Part shown: positions 23,460-31,517 of the stretch, one piece after another
Layout of the letters: every line of letters starts with the position of its first letter
How positions within the stretch are numbered: position 1 is the stretch's first letter
Origin: Lachnospiraceae bacterium A2
GTDB taxonomy: Bacteria > Bacillota > Clostridia > Lachnospirales > Lachnospiraceae
NCBI GenBank assembly: GCA_000403315.2
Contig: KE159636.1
Coordinates: 2,144,041 to 2,208,040, forward strand
Length of the DNA: 64,000 nt
Direction of reading: 5' to 3'
Made by a program: the position numbers and the translations under genes
The notes under the pieces: model-generated
Told to the model about the DNA's origin: nothing
Databases searched by the model: none
Seen by the model: only the letters and a program-made list of their open reading frames with translations

Positions 23460-24959
23460 ATGAGAAAAGCAGCCCTACAGAACCTTGGCTGTAAAGTCAA
23501 CGCATACGAAACGGAAAGCATGCGCCAAATGCTGGAGCAGGCGGGCTATGAAATTGTCCCTTTTGGGGAAGCAGCCGACGTCTATGTGGTAAATACGTGT
23601 TCCGTTACGAATATTGCAGACCGCAAGTCCCGGCAAATGCTCCACCGTGCCAAGAAGAAAAATCCGGACAGCGCAGTAGTGGCGGCCGGATGCTATGTCC
23701 AGACCTCCAGGGAGCAGGTGCAGGCAGACGGGGCGGTTGATATTTTGATTGGGAATAACAGGAAACATGAATTGCTGGCATTGCTGGAACAGTATTTTCA
23801 GGAGCATCCCCCAAAGGAGAGGGAGGAAGGCGAGGGCTGTTCCGGCCTTGGGCATGGAACAGCAAAGGAAGCCCATCCCTATATATCCGTAGGGAACATT
23901 GCTGAGGAAAGGAAATACGAAGAATTGGGCATCCGCCGCACAGGGGAGCATACCAGGGCTTTCCTGAAAGTGCAGGATGGTTGCAACCAATTTTGCAGTT
24001 ACTGCATTATCCCTTATGCAAGGGGGCGGGTAAGGAGCCGGGGCATGGAGGATGTTGTCCGGGAAGTGGAAACGCTGGCGCAGGAAGGGTACCGGGAAAT
24101 TGTTCTGACGGGCATCCATTTGAGCTCTTATGGTACTGATTGGGCGCAGGAAAAGCCTGCGGAAGCAGGGCGGCAGCCAAATTTGCTGGAAGTAAGCCCC
24201 CCTGTTTCATCAATTGGCAAGGATGCGCAAGGCGAGGCTGCCAGATGGCAAGGTTCAAAACTGCTGGAATTAATCCAGAAAGTCCATGGAATTGGCGGGA
24301 TTGACCGCATCCGCCTTGGCTCCCTGGAGCCCGGAATCGTAACGGAGGAATTTGCCCGGGGGCTGTCCAGGCTGCCCAAGGTCTGCCCACATTTCCACCT
24401 GTCCCTCCAAAGCGGCTGCGACGCCACACTGGGGAGGATGAACCGGAAATACACCTGTGAGGAGTATGAAAAAGGCTGCAGGCTGCTGCGGGAGTATTTT
24501 TCCCATCCAGCTATTACCACGGATGTTATTGTGGGGTTCCCAGGGGAAACGGAAGAAGAATTTGAAGCCACGCGGAAATTTCTGCAAAAAATCAATTTCT
24601 TTGAAATCCATATATTTAAATATTCCCTGCGGAAAGGCACAAAAGCAGCCCAGATGGAGCGCCAAATCCCGGAAGGGACCAAGAACATCAGGAGCGATTT
24701 GCTGTTTGAAGATTTGTCAGCCATGAACCGGGAATATTTAGAATGGCATATTGGCAGGGAACTGGAGGTACTGATGGAGGAGGAGGTTTCCGTTGGGGGA
24801 AGACGGTACGTTTTGGGCCACACCAGGGAATATGTGAAAGCTGCCCTCCCGCTCCCGGAGGAGGGCGGTGAAAGGCTGGAAAATAAGCTGGTACGGGGGA
24901 CAGCCGTTTCCATGTTAAAGGAACATATCCTGCTTTTACAAAATTTTTCAATTTATTAA
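23460..24959 (+). CDS. mtaB: tRNA t6A37 methylthiotransferase
   Basis: A 499-residue radical-SAM methylthiotransferase that converts t6A37 to ms2t6A37 in tRNA. Three domains are visible. An N-terminal [4Fe-4S] domain has LGCKVNAYETESM, NTCSVTNIADRKSRQ and AAGCYVQ. The radical-SAM core has CNQFCSYCIIPYARGR and VIVGFPGETEEEF. A C-terminal TRAM-like domain closes it. It is longer than typical MtaB (about 430-450) because of Glu/Gly-rich insertions near residues 120-145 and 223-262. The latter contains a Ser/Pro-rich loop. Both lie between conserved blocks and need not disturb catalysis. Confidence 0.93.
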   Translation: MRKAALQNLGCKVNAYETESMRQMLEQAGYEIVPFGEAADVYVVNTCSVTNIADRKSRQMLHRAKKKNPDSAVVAAGCYVQTSREQVQADGAVDILIGNNRKHELLALLEQYFQEHPPKEREEGEGCSGLGHGTAKEAHPYISVGNIAEERKYEELGIRRTGEHTRAFLKVQDGCNQFCSYCIIPYARGRVRSRGMEDVVREVETLAQEGYREIVLTGIHLSSYGTDWAQEKPAEAGRQPNLLEVSPPVSSIGKDAQGEAARWQGSKLLELIQKVHGIGGIDRIRLGSLEPGIVTEEFARGLSRLPKVCPHFHLSLQSGCDATLGRMNRKYTCEEYEKGCRLLREYFSHPAITTDVIVGFPGETEEEFEATRKFLQKINFFEIHIFKYSLRKGTKAAQMERQIPEGTKNIRSDLLFEDLSAMNREYLEWHIGRELEVLMEEEVSVGGRRYVLGHTREYVKAALPLPEEGGERLENKLVRGTAVSMLKEHILLLQNFSIY

Positions 24960-24968
24960 AAATAATGC

Positions 24969-24997
24969 TTGACTTTTTGGAACTCAGCATGTAAAAT
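24969..24997 (+). promoter_or_regulatory. Promoter of tRNA-Glu
   Basis: TTGACT (24969-24974) and TAAAAT (24992-24997) are 17 bases apart, about 55 bases before the tRNA. It starts just after the mtaB stop. Confidence 0.7.
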
Positions 24998-25052
24998 AAA
25001 CATGTTGAGTTTCGAAGTTACAAATTCACAGGAACACAACATTGCAGAATAT

Positions 25053-25124
25053 GGCTCGTTAGTCAAGCGGTCAAGACGCCGCCCTCTCACGGCGGAAACA
25101 GGGGTTCGATTCCCCTACGAGCTG
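25053..25124 (+). tRNA. tRNA-Glu (CTC anticodon)
   Basis: A full cloverleaf can be drawn. The acceptor stem is GGCTCGT with ACGAGCT. The D-arm contains AGTCAAGCGGTCAAGA. The anticodon stem CCGCC/GGCGG encloses loop CTCTCAC, giving anticodon CTC. The T-arm is CAGGGG TTCGATT CCCCT. The terminal pair would be G-U. No CCA is encoded. It stands alone rather than in a tRNA cluster. Confidence 0.93.
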
Positions 25125-25198
25125 TTAAGCTATAATTGAATAGCCCAACCCGGAAAGTACTGGAAACCCTAATTTTATATGGTTTTCAGTATTTTTTT

Positions 25199-25258
25199 AT
25201 CTTATAGGAAAGACTGTGTTACTATAAAGTATTAAAGTCAATGACTTTCCTATAAGAT
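25199..25258. repeat. Palindromic repeat closed by ATCTTATAGGAAAG / CTTTCCTATAAGAT
   Basis: A 60-base imperfect palindrome with perfect 14-base arms downstream of tRNA-Glu. The same arms enclose a different centre at 45491-45538, and one arm is seen near 22856-22870. It may act as a terminator-like hairpin or be a decayed mobile element. Confidence 0.7.
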
Positions 25259-25330
25259 AAAATATGTAGAAATTGAATTATGGCTGTGGTATGATGAAAA
25301 GTATTATTAATAGATTTATGGAGGATGGTT

Positions 25331-25942
25331 ATGGCTCTGGGAAATAAATTAGGCATTAATGATTCAGCAGAACTTGCGAGAGTAGAAGAAAAAATAAGCA
25401 AGATTAAAGCCATTAAATTATATGAAAGAAACATTGTTGACGATTTTGAAGTTGGTAAATTTTCGGGTCTTGCTAAAATTCATAAATTTTTGTTTGATGA
25501 GTTATATGATTTTGCTGGAAAAATAAGGATAGTAAATATTGCAAAAGGAAACTTTAGATTTGCTCCCGTAATGTATCTGGAAACTGCATTAAAGCATATT
25601 GATGATATGCCTCAGTCAACATTTGATGAAATAATTGAAAAATATGTGGAAATGAACATAGCGCATCCTTTTAGGGAAGGGAATGGAAGAAGTACGCGCA
25701 TATGGTTAGATTTGATTTTGAAAAAGGAATTAAAATTAGTTGTAGATTGGAATACAGTTGATAAAGCAGATTATTTGCTTGCAATGGAAAGAAGCCCGGT
25801 TAAGGATGTAGAAATTAAGGTTTTACTGAGGAAGGCATTAACAGAGCAGATAGATAATAGGGAAATGTATATGAAAGGCATTGATGTAAGTTATTATTAT
25901 GAGGGATATAATACCTTTAAGACAGAAGAATTGTATGAATAA
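25331..25942 (+). CDS. Fic-domain protein, probably self-inhibited (class III) AMP-transferase
   Basis: A 203-residue protein with the Fic active-site motif [12 protein letters not shown], whose His is the general base. It also has the upstream flap region [15 protein letters not shown]. Fic enzymes usually transfer AMP from ATP to target proteins. Near the C-terminus [11 protein letters not shown] matches the (S/T)xxxE(G/N) inhibitory motif. Its Glu blocks the ATP gamma-phosphate site in class III Fic proteins, so this one would be self-inhibited and need no separate antitoxin. GGAGG ends directly at ATG 25325, so ATG 25331 is preferred. The gene is clearly more AT-rich than its neighbours and follows a tRNA, suggesting acquisition by transfer. 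Confidence 0.9.
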   Translation: MALGNKLGINDSAELARVEEKISKIKAIKLYERNIVDDFEVGKFSGLAKIHKFLFDELYDFAGKIRIVNIAKGNFRFAPVMYLETALKHIDDMPQSTFDEIIEKYVEMNIAHPFREGNGRSTRIWLDLILKKELKLVVDWNTVDKADYLLAMERSPVKDVEIKVLLRKALTEQIDNREMYMKGIDVSYYYEGYNTFKTEELYE

Positions 25943-26010
25943 AACCTGTCCAAAATTTTCAACATTTGCATAAGCAGGTTTATCAATCAGGGAGGAGGCG
26001 CTTATCATTT

Positions 26011-26589
26011 ATGGGTATGAAACAAATGTTTGTCAAATCAATCTACGCTGGTTTTATGATAGGGCTGGGAGGTATTGTCTATTTGTCAGTAGAAGACAGG
26101 GTAGTAGGTTCGCTGCTGTTTTCCTTTGGCTTGCTGACAATCGTAACGCAGGGATTTTGCCTGTACACTGGCAAAATAGGGTTTGTGAAGGAGTTAAAAG
26201 AGCTCTTACATATGGCGGTTATTATAGCTGGAAATTACATCGGGACATTTCTTGCGGCATGTTCCATGAAAGCTGTGCGTCCCGATATGGGAAGCTTGGG
26301 GCTGGTCCAAAAAAAGCTGGATAACGATGTATTTGATGTTTTTATTTTGTCGGCATTTTGCGGCGTGATGATGTATCTTGCAATAGACAATTATAACAAA
26401 TCGAAAAACATCCTGTTTATTATTGCGCCCGTCATGATATTTATACTGTCTGGGTTTGAGCACTCTGTTGCAAATATGTTTTATTTCCATTTTGCCGGGG
26501 CATATAGTTTCAAAGCATTTGGCTACCTTATTGTTATGCTGGCCGGCAATGGGATTGGCGCGAAACTTTTCAGCCTAAAGCCGGAATAA
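26011..26589 (+). CDS. Formate/nitrite transporter (FNT) family channel, short form
   Basis: A 192-residue membrane protein with about six hydrophobic segments. Family marks are the first helix with GFMIGLGGIVYLS, GNYIGTFLAA, and the signature SGFEHSVANMFYF. FNT proteins form pentameric channels for formate, nitrite, hydrosulfide or similar monovalent anions. This one is shorter than classic FocA/NirC (about 260-280), mainly in loops and termini. The frame is open upstream to 25966, but GGAGGAGG at 25991-25998 supports ATG 26011 (or 26017). The ion it carries cannot be told from context. Confidence 0.85.
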   Translation: MGMKQMFVKSIYAGFMIGLGGIVYLSVEDRVVGSLLFSFGLLTIVTQGFCLYTGKIGFVKELKELLHMAVIIAGNYIGTFLAACSMKAVRPDMGSLGLVQKKLDNDVFDVFILSAFCGVMMYLAIDNYNKSKNILFIIAPVMIFILSGFEHSVANMFYFHFAGAYSFKAFGYLIVMLAGNGIGAKLFSLKPE

Positions 26590-26597
26590 GCCCATGT

Positions 26598-26897
26598 ATG
26601 GGTACAGGCATAGGAATTTTTGTAGCTGAAACATTAAGCCATTCCAGTGCAAAAAAGACCGGACAGAAAAGAAAAGACATTTACGAACAGGCAGGCGTGG
26701 AAGAATACTGGATTGTTTCCCCGCAAGGTTCCGTAGAAATATATTATCTGCAGGATGGGAAATATGTGCTGGAACAAAATTATTTGCTTCAGGATGGCAA
26801 AGAGGACGAGGAGTATAATGCAGAACTGGAAATCTGCCTGAAGGCTTTTCCCCATATTAAAATGTCATTGGGGGAAATTTTTGAAGGGGTGTATTAA
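26598..26897 (+). pseudogene. Truncated Uma2-family (PD-(D/E)XK, DUF820) endonuclease-like remnant
   Basis: The 99 residues match only the C-terminal half of Uma2-family proteins: VAETLSHSSAKKTGQKRKDI, then YEQAGVEEYWIVSP, a hydrophobic middle and IKMSLGEIF. Full proteins are about 180-200 residues, and the N-terminal half is missing. The Glu of VAETLS stands where the family has the catalytic E. There is no convincing ribosome site, and it starts 8 bases after the FNT stop. Probably a decayed gene; a short expressed fragment cannot be excluded. Confidence 0.6.
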
Positions 26898-27044
26898 TTT
26901 GGCGGCTGCCGCCAGGGGCAGATACCCCGCGGCTCTGCTGCGCTGTAAGTTTGATGTCTTGCCAGCTTGCTGCGGGGTATTTAATTTCCTGTACAATGCT
27001 ATGTAATCCAGCCGCATCCCTGCGGCCCTGTAACTGCCAGCCCG

Positions 27045-28406
27045 TTAATTCCCGATCAGCCCTTTTACAATCAAAAACAGCAGCAATGCCGGAAGCACAA
27101 AGGTCACATAAGGGCGGATCCACCGGGGCAGCTTTATCCCATTCCCGGTATTTGCTTCTTCTAAATAATTCCCAAACCCCCAACCAAACCGCGTTACACA
27201 GAAAATCAGGTAGCAGAAGGAACCGATAGGCAGTATCAGGTTGCTTACCAAAAAATCCTCCAAATCCAGGACCGTGCTGTTTTCCCCTAATGGCTGGAAC
27301 CCAGACCACAGGTTATACCCGAAAACACAGGGCAGGGACAGTGCGGTAATCAGCACAAGGTTTACAAGGCAGGATTTTTTCCTGCTCCAGTGGAACAGGT
27401 CCATGCCGCAGGAAATAATGTTTTCAAACACCGCTAAAATAGTGGAGAATGCCGCAAAGGACATAAAGACGAAAAACAGCGTCCCCCAAATCCTTCCCCC
27501 GGCCATCCCGTTAAACACATTGGGCAGGGTAATGAAAATCAGGTTTGGGCCATTGTCGGGGCTGATGCCAAAAGCAAAGCAGGCAGGGAAAATAATCAGC
27601 CCGGAAACAAACGCCACAAAGGTATCCAGAATGGCGATGTTGATGGATTCCCCCAGAAGGCTGTGGTCCTTGCCGATGTAGCTGCCGAAAATCCCCATGG
27701 CGCCAATGCCAAGGCTCAGAGTGAAAAAGGCCTGGTTCATGGCGGCAGTAATGGTTTCCCATACCCCCACTTCCTGCATCCGCCCAAAATCAGGCAGCAG
27801 GTAGAATTTCAGCCCTTCCAGGCCGTTTTCCAAGGTGCAGCTATGGATGGCAAGGATAATGATAATGGCAAGCAGCAGGGACATCATGGTTTTGGTAATC
27901 TTTTCCACGCCCTTCTGCAGGCCCATGGAGCAGACAAATATCCCGGCAGCTACCACGACTACCATGGCTGTGCCAAGGATTTTGGGGCTTGCAAGCATTT
28001 CCTGGAACATCCCTGCCACTTCCCCTGCGTCCTGCCCTGCAAATTTCCCTGTGAGCATCTGGTAGAAATAGTACAGCATCCACCCGGTCACCGTAGTGTA
28101 GAACATCATCAGGAGGTAGTTCCCGGCCATCCCAAGGTAGCCGTTTAAGTGCCATTTCTGGCCCGGGCGTTCCAGTTCCTGGAAGCTTTTCACAATGCTT
28201 TTCCTGCTGGCCCTGCCTACCGCAAACTCCATTGTCATTACAGGCACCCCCATGGCAATCAGGAAAAACAGGTAAAAGAGCACAAAAACCCCTCCCCCAT
28301 ACATCCCGGCGACATAAGGGAACCGCCAGACGTTCCCGATTCCGATTGCGCAGCCTGCGGACAGTAAGATAAACCCAAGGCGCGACCCTAATTTTTCTCT
28401 TTCCAT
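27045..28406 (-). CDS. Sodium:neurotransmitter symporter-family (LeuT-fold) transporter
   Basis: A 453-residue membrane protein with about eleven helices. The first helix region SRLGFILLSAGCAIGIGNVW followed by RFPYVAGMYGGG is the SNF/LeuT signature forming the sodium and substrate sites. These bacterial members import amino acids (often Trp, Tyr, Leu or Ala) with sodium. ATG at 28406 is chosen over an upstream TTG at 28463 because it gives the normal short N-terminus MEREKLGSRLG. It is a lone minus-strand gene. The 147-base downstream gap has a possible weak hairpin (ATACCCCGC / GCGGGGTAT, about 26930-26977). Confidence 0.9.
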   Translation of the reverse strand: MEREKLGSRLGFILLSAGCAIGIGNVWRFPYVAGMYGGGVFVLFYLFFLIAMGVPVMTMEFAVGRASRKSIVKSFQELERPGQKWHLNGYLGMAGNYLLMMFYTTVTGWMLYYFYQMLTGKFAGQDAGEVAGMFQEMLASPKILGTAMVVVVAAGIFVCSMGLQKGVEKITKTMMSLLLAIIIILAIHSCTLENGLEGLKFYLLPDFGRMQEVGVWETITAAMNQAFFTLSLGIGAMGIFGSYIGKDHSLLGESINIAILDTFVAFVSGLIIFPACFAFGISPDNGPNLIFITLPNVFNGMAGGRIWGTLFFVFMSFAAFSTILAVFENIISCGMDLFHWSRKKSCLVNLVLITALSLPCVFGYNLWSGFQPLGENSTVLDLEDFLVSNLILPIGSFCYLIFCVTRFGWGFGNYLEEANTGNGIKLPRWIRPYVTFVLPALLLFLIVKGLIGN

Positions 28407-28587
28407 GTTTTTACCCTGGCTGTGGGCGTGGCATATGCTTGAAAATATTTCCCGTGGGCGCAAATTGCAAAACGCACATGGCAGAAGGCATTCCGTAAGC
28501 GTGCCTGCACAGCCATCTCCTTCCGTTTAAATGAAATAATCCCTGCTATTGTACCATAAAATCCGGGAATTTGGAATTAATTTTTTT

Positions 28588-28780
28588 GAGTTTCCCCATT
28601 TTGTAATCCATAGTGCCAAAAGGTTTCCATCACAAAGTGATGAAAACACTTTGCACATAAAAGCGCTCTAGAAAGCTAGCGTTCCAGTGTGCTTTTTGTG
28701 CAGGATGTCTATGCTGCCAAAGGCAGCAAGACCTTTTGGCACTATCATACTAAGCTATTACAAAAAATGGGGAAACTCAA
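28588..28780. mobile_element. Candidate 193-bp MITE-like element with multiple internal hairpins
   Basis: The ends GAGTTTCCCCATTTTGTAAT and ATTACAAAAAATGGGGAAAC + TC are inverted repeats. A second nested pair is TAGTGCCAAAAGGT / ACCTTTTGGCACTA. Small hairpins (CATCACAAAGTGATG, GCTGCCAAAGGCAGC) fill the middle. AATTTTTTT occurs directly on the left (28579-28587) and again at 28781-28789, a possible 9-bp target duplication, although poly-T makes this weak. It has no coding capacity and occupies most of the 566-base gap before rimP. Confidence 0.6.
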
Positions 28781-28828
28781 AATTTTTTTATTCCCACGGG
28801 CAATTAAGAAAAATATTTCCATTTGCCC

Positions 28829-28857
28829 TTGCATTTACCACAGCAAAGTGATATCAT
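28829..28857 (+). promoter_or_regulatory. Candidate promoter of the rimP-nusA-infB operon
   Basis: TTGCAT (28829-28834) and TATCAT (28852-28857) are 17 bases apart, giving a leader of about 110 bases that contains the hairpin at 28885. Confidence 0.45.
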
Positions 28858-28884
28858 AGATACGATAACATGATAATCTCAGGC

Positions 28885-28918
28885 TTGAGAGTGGGCGTCT
28901 GTCCACTCTCAATTTTGT
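28885..28918 (+). promoter_or_regulatory. Leader hairpin, possible attenuator, upstream of rimP
   Basis: A perfect 10-bp stem TTGAGAGTGG / CCACTCTCAA with an 8-base loop is followed by TTTTGTG. It is terminator-like but has a short T-run, and it lies about 60 bases before the rimP start. It may be an attenuator or a transcript-stabilising hairpin. Confidence 0.45.
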
Positions 28919-28972
28919 GTAAAATGGGCGCCATCCCATGGCAAATAGATTTGGTGGAAAGAAGGTGCAGGA

Positions 28973-29440
28973 ATGTCAAGGAAAGAGATGTATGAGCAGC
29001 GTACCGAAGAACTGCTGCTCCCCATCCTGGAAAGGTGCCAGTTTGAGCTGGTGGATGTGGAGTATGTGAAAGAAGGCGGGAACTGGTACCTGCGGGCATA
29101 TATTGATAAAGAAGGCGGGATTACGGTGGATGACTGCGAGCTTGTCAGCAGACAGATGAGCGATTTGCTGGATGAGCAGGACTTTATCGAGGAATCCTAT
29201 ATTTTTGAGGTAAGCTCTCCAGGGCTGGGCAGGCCCTTAAAGAAGGAAAAGGATTTTGCAAGGAGCCTTGGGAAAGAAGTGGAAATCAGGACTTACCGCG
29301 CCATAGGGAAAGAAAAAGAATTTTATGGCATTTTAAAATCATATGATGGGACTACGGTGACAATTGAGGCAGACAATCAGGAAGAACTGGCATTTGCAAG
29401 GGCAGATATTGCATTAATCCGCCTTGCCTTTGATTTTTAG
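28973..29440 (+). CDS. rimP: Ribosome maturation factor RimP
   Basis: A 155-residue protein needed for 30S subunit maturation. It has the N-terminal alpha/beta domain (FELVDVEYVKEGGNWYLRAY) and the conserved VSSPGLGRPLKKEKDFARS leading into the C-terminal SH3-like domain ending ALIRLAFDF. It is the first gene of the translation operon, 38 bases before nusA, the standard order in Firmicutes. The ribosome site GAAAGAAGG is slightly distant. Confidence 0.95.
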   Translation: MSRKEMYEQRTEELLLPILERCQFELVDVEYVKEGGNWYLRAYIDKEGGITVDDCELVSRQMSDLLDEQDFIEESYIFEVSSPGLGRPLKKEKDFARSLGKEVEIRTYRAIGKEKEFYGILKSYDGTTVTIEADNQEELAFARADIALIRLAFDF

Positions 29441-29478
29441 TTTTCGGATGGGCAAGAACATTCAGGAGGGTAAAAGAA

Positions 29479-30930
29479 ATGAATAATGAACTATTAGAAG
29501 CGTTGACGATATTGGAAAAAGAAAAGGACATCAGCAAGGACACCTTGTTAGAAGCGATTGAAAATTCGCTGATTACCGCATGTAAGAACCATTTTGGCAA
29601 GTCGGACAATATCAAAGTCAACATCAACCCGGAAACCTGTGAATTCCATGTGTATGCGGAAAAAACCGTGGTAGAAGAAGTGGAAGACAGCGTGCTGGAA
29701 ATCAGCTTAGCCAATGCCAAGATGATGAACTCCAAATACGAAGTGGGGGACATTGTAAATATAGAAGTGAAGTCCAAGGAATTTGGGCGCATTGCCACCC
29801 AGAACGCCAAGAATGTGATTTTGCAGAAAATCAGGGAAGAAGAACGCAAGGTGCTGTTTGACCAGTATTATGGAAAGGAAAAAGACGTGGTGACAGGCAT
29901 TGTGCAGCGGTATGTGGGGAAAAACATCAGCATTAACCTTGGGAAAGTGGACGCTATCTTAAGTGAAAACGAACAGGTGAAAAGCGAAGTGTTCAAGCCC
30001 ACGGAGCGGATTAAGCTTTATATCCTGGAAGTGAAATCTACCTCCAAAGGCCCCAAAATCCTTGTCTCCAGGACCCACCCGGAACTGGTGAAGCGGCTCT
30101 TTGAATCCGAGGTGACGGAAGTGAAAGAAGGGATTGTGGAAATCAAAAGCATTTCCCGGGAGGCCGGCAGCAGGACGAAGATTGCCGTGTGGAGCAACGA
30201 CCCGGACGTGGACCCGGTAGGCGCCTGCGTAGGCCTGAACGGCGCAAGGGTTAATGCCATCGTCAACGAGCTAAGGGGCGAGAAAATTGACATTATCAAC
30301 TGGAGCGACAATGCCGCCATGCTGATTGAAAATGCCTTAAGTCCCGCCAAAGTTATTTCCGTCATTGCAGACGCAGAGGAAAAGACCGCTAAGGTAGTGG
30401 TGCCAGATTACCAGCTTTCCTTAGCCATCGGCAAGGAGGGGCAGAATGCAAGGCTTGCCGCAAGGCTTACGGGCTTTAAGATTGACATTAAGAGCGAAAC
30501 GCAGGCAAGGGAAGCCGGGGACTTTATGGATTATGAGAACGATTACGAGGAGTATGAGGAAGGGGAAGATTTTGCCGGGGATTTCGACGAGCTGGACGGG
30601 AAAGAGCCGGAATATGAGGAGGAAGGCGAAGAAGGTTACAGCGACGAGCCAGAGTATGAGGGCGAAGAAGGCTACAGCGACGAGCCAGAGTATGAGGGCA
30701 AAGAAGGCTACAGCGACGAGCCAGAGTATGAGGGCGGAGAAGGCTACAGCGACGAGCCAGAGTATGAGGGCAAAGAAGGCTACAGCGACGAGCCAGAGTA
30801 TGAGGGCGAAGAAGGCTACAGCGATGAGCTGGAGTATGAAGGCCAGCCAGAGTTAGAAGCAGCCGGGTACGGCCATGTGCCGGAGCCAGACGGCAGCCTG
30901 GAAGATGAAGAAGGGAAGGCAGATGAATAA
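29479..30930 (+). CDS. nusA: Transcription termination/antitermination protein NusA with a repetitive acidic tail
   Basis: A 483-residue RNA-polymerase-associated factor. The N-terminal polymerase-binding domain ([19 protein letters not shown]) is followed by an S1 domain (near 135-200) and two KH domains, the second containing [20 protein letters not shown]. After about residue 350 comes an acidic extension, with six 12-residue repeats of the type [12 protein letters not shown], that is absent from Bacillus subtilis NusA (about 370 residues). The tail may mimic the acidic repeat region found in some other NusA proteins or interact with polymerase, but this is not shown. Its end overlaps ylxR by 8 bases. 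Confidence 0.95.
   Translation: MNNELLEALTILEKEKDISKDTLLEAIENSLITACKNHFGKSDNIKVNINPETCEFHVYAEKTVVEEVEDSVLEISLANAKMMNSKYEVGDIVNIEVKSKEFGRIATQNAKNVILQKIREEERKVLFDQYYGKEKDVVTGIVQRYVGKNISINLGKVDAILSENEQVKSEVFKPTERIKLYILEVKSTSKGPKILVSRTHPELVKRLFESEVTEVKEGIVEIKSISREAGSRTKIAVWSNDPDVDPVGACVGLNGARVNAIVNELRGEKIDIINWSDNAAMLIENALSPAKVISVIADAEEKTAKVVVPDYQLSLAIGKEGQNARLAARLTGFKIDIKSETQAREAGDFMDYENDYEEYEEGEDFAGDFDELDGKEPEYEEEGEEGYSDEPEYEGEEGYSDEPEYEGKEGYSDEPEYEGGEGYSDEPEYEGKEGYSDEPEYEGEEGYSDELEYEGQPELEAAGYGHVPEPDGSLEDEEGKADE
30631..30846 (+). repeat. Six tandem 36-bp repeats in nusA
   Basis: Near-identical 36-base units start at 30631, 30667, 30703, 30739, 30775 and 30811, each encoding [11 protein letters not shown] plus E, K, G or Q. 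DNA identity between units is high, so they expanded recently. Confidence 0.9.
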
Positions 30931-31195
30931 AAAAATCCCTATGCGCCAATGCGTTGGCTGCGGCGAAATGAAAAACAAAAAGGAGCTGCTCCGCATTATC
31001 CGTACATCGGAAGGGGAAATCCTTCTGGACGCCACCGGGAAGAAGAACGGACGGGGCGCGTACCTGTGCCCGGACCCGGAGTGTTTCCAGAAGGCCTTAA
31101 AAGCGAAAGGCCTGGAGCGTTCCCTAAAAACAGCAATACCAAAAGAAATAACGGAAAATCTGGCAAAGGAGATGGAAAATATTGCAGCAAGATAG
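30923..31195 (+). CDS. ylxR: YlxR-family (DUF448) RNA-binding protein
   Basis: A 90-residue basic protein with the family signature PMRQCVGCGEMKNKKELLRI and GRGAYLCPDPECFQKALK. YlxR proteins bind RNA and have been linked to RNase P and to gene regulation in Firmicutes. It begins inside the end of nusA (8-base overlap) and overlaps ylxQ by 14 bases. The internal ATG 30923, preceded by GGGAAGG, is chosen over the longer open frame. Confidence 0.92.
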   Translation: MNKKIPMRQCVGCGEMKNKKELLRIIRTSEGEILLDATGKKNGRGAYLCPDPECFQKALKAKGLERSLKTAIPKEITENLAKEMENIAAR

Positions 31196-31502
31196 AATTT
31201 TATCCATGCTTGGCCTGGCGGCAAGGGCAGGGAAAATTGCAAGCGGGGAATTTTCTACGGAACGTGCCGTGAAATCAGGGCGCGCCTTCCTTGTAGTTGT
31301 TTCCACTGAGGCATCGGATAACACCCAGAAAATGTTTCGGAATATGTGTTCCTTTTACCATGTCCCAATGTACCTGTATGCACCGAAGGAAACCCTGGGC
31401 CACGCCGTTGGCAGAGGGTTCCGTGCCAGCCTTGCAGTACTGGATGAAGGATTTGCCGCAAGCTTGATAGAAAAACTGGATGTAGCAGACAAAACGGAAT
31501 AA
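31182..31502 (+). CDS. ylxQ: L7Ae/YlxQ-family ribosomal-type RNA-binding protein
   Basis: A 106-residue protein of the L7Ae/L30e fold, with MLGLAARAGKIASGEFSTER at the start and GRGFRASLAVLDEGFAASL near the end. Members bind kink-turn RNA. It lies in the conserved position between ylxR and infB, overlapping ylxR by 14 bases and ending 15 bases before infB. Confidence 0.92.
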   Translation: MQQDRILSMLGLAARAGKIASGEFSTERAVKSGRAFLVVVSTEASDNTQKMFRNMCSFYHVPMYLYAPKETLGHAVGRGFRASLAVLDEGFAASLIEKLDVADKTE

Positions 31503-31517
31503 CGGAGGTAGCAATAT

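Noticed and set aside
25053-26897. Integrated element with attachment sites at tRNA-Glu
   Set aside because: No integrase gene and no repeat of the tRNA 3' end were found downstream, so only a weak island claim is kept as a finding.
28885-28918. Riboswitch before rimP
   Set aside because: Only one simple hairpin was seen; no conserved aptamer core was recognised.
30631-30846. Regular 36-bp repeats resembling a CRISPR array
   Set aside because: There are no unique spacers; the repeats are contiguous and in frame inside nusA.
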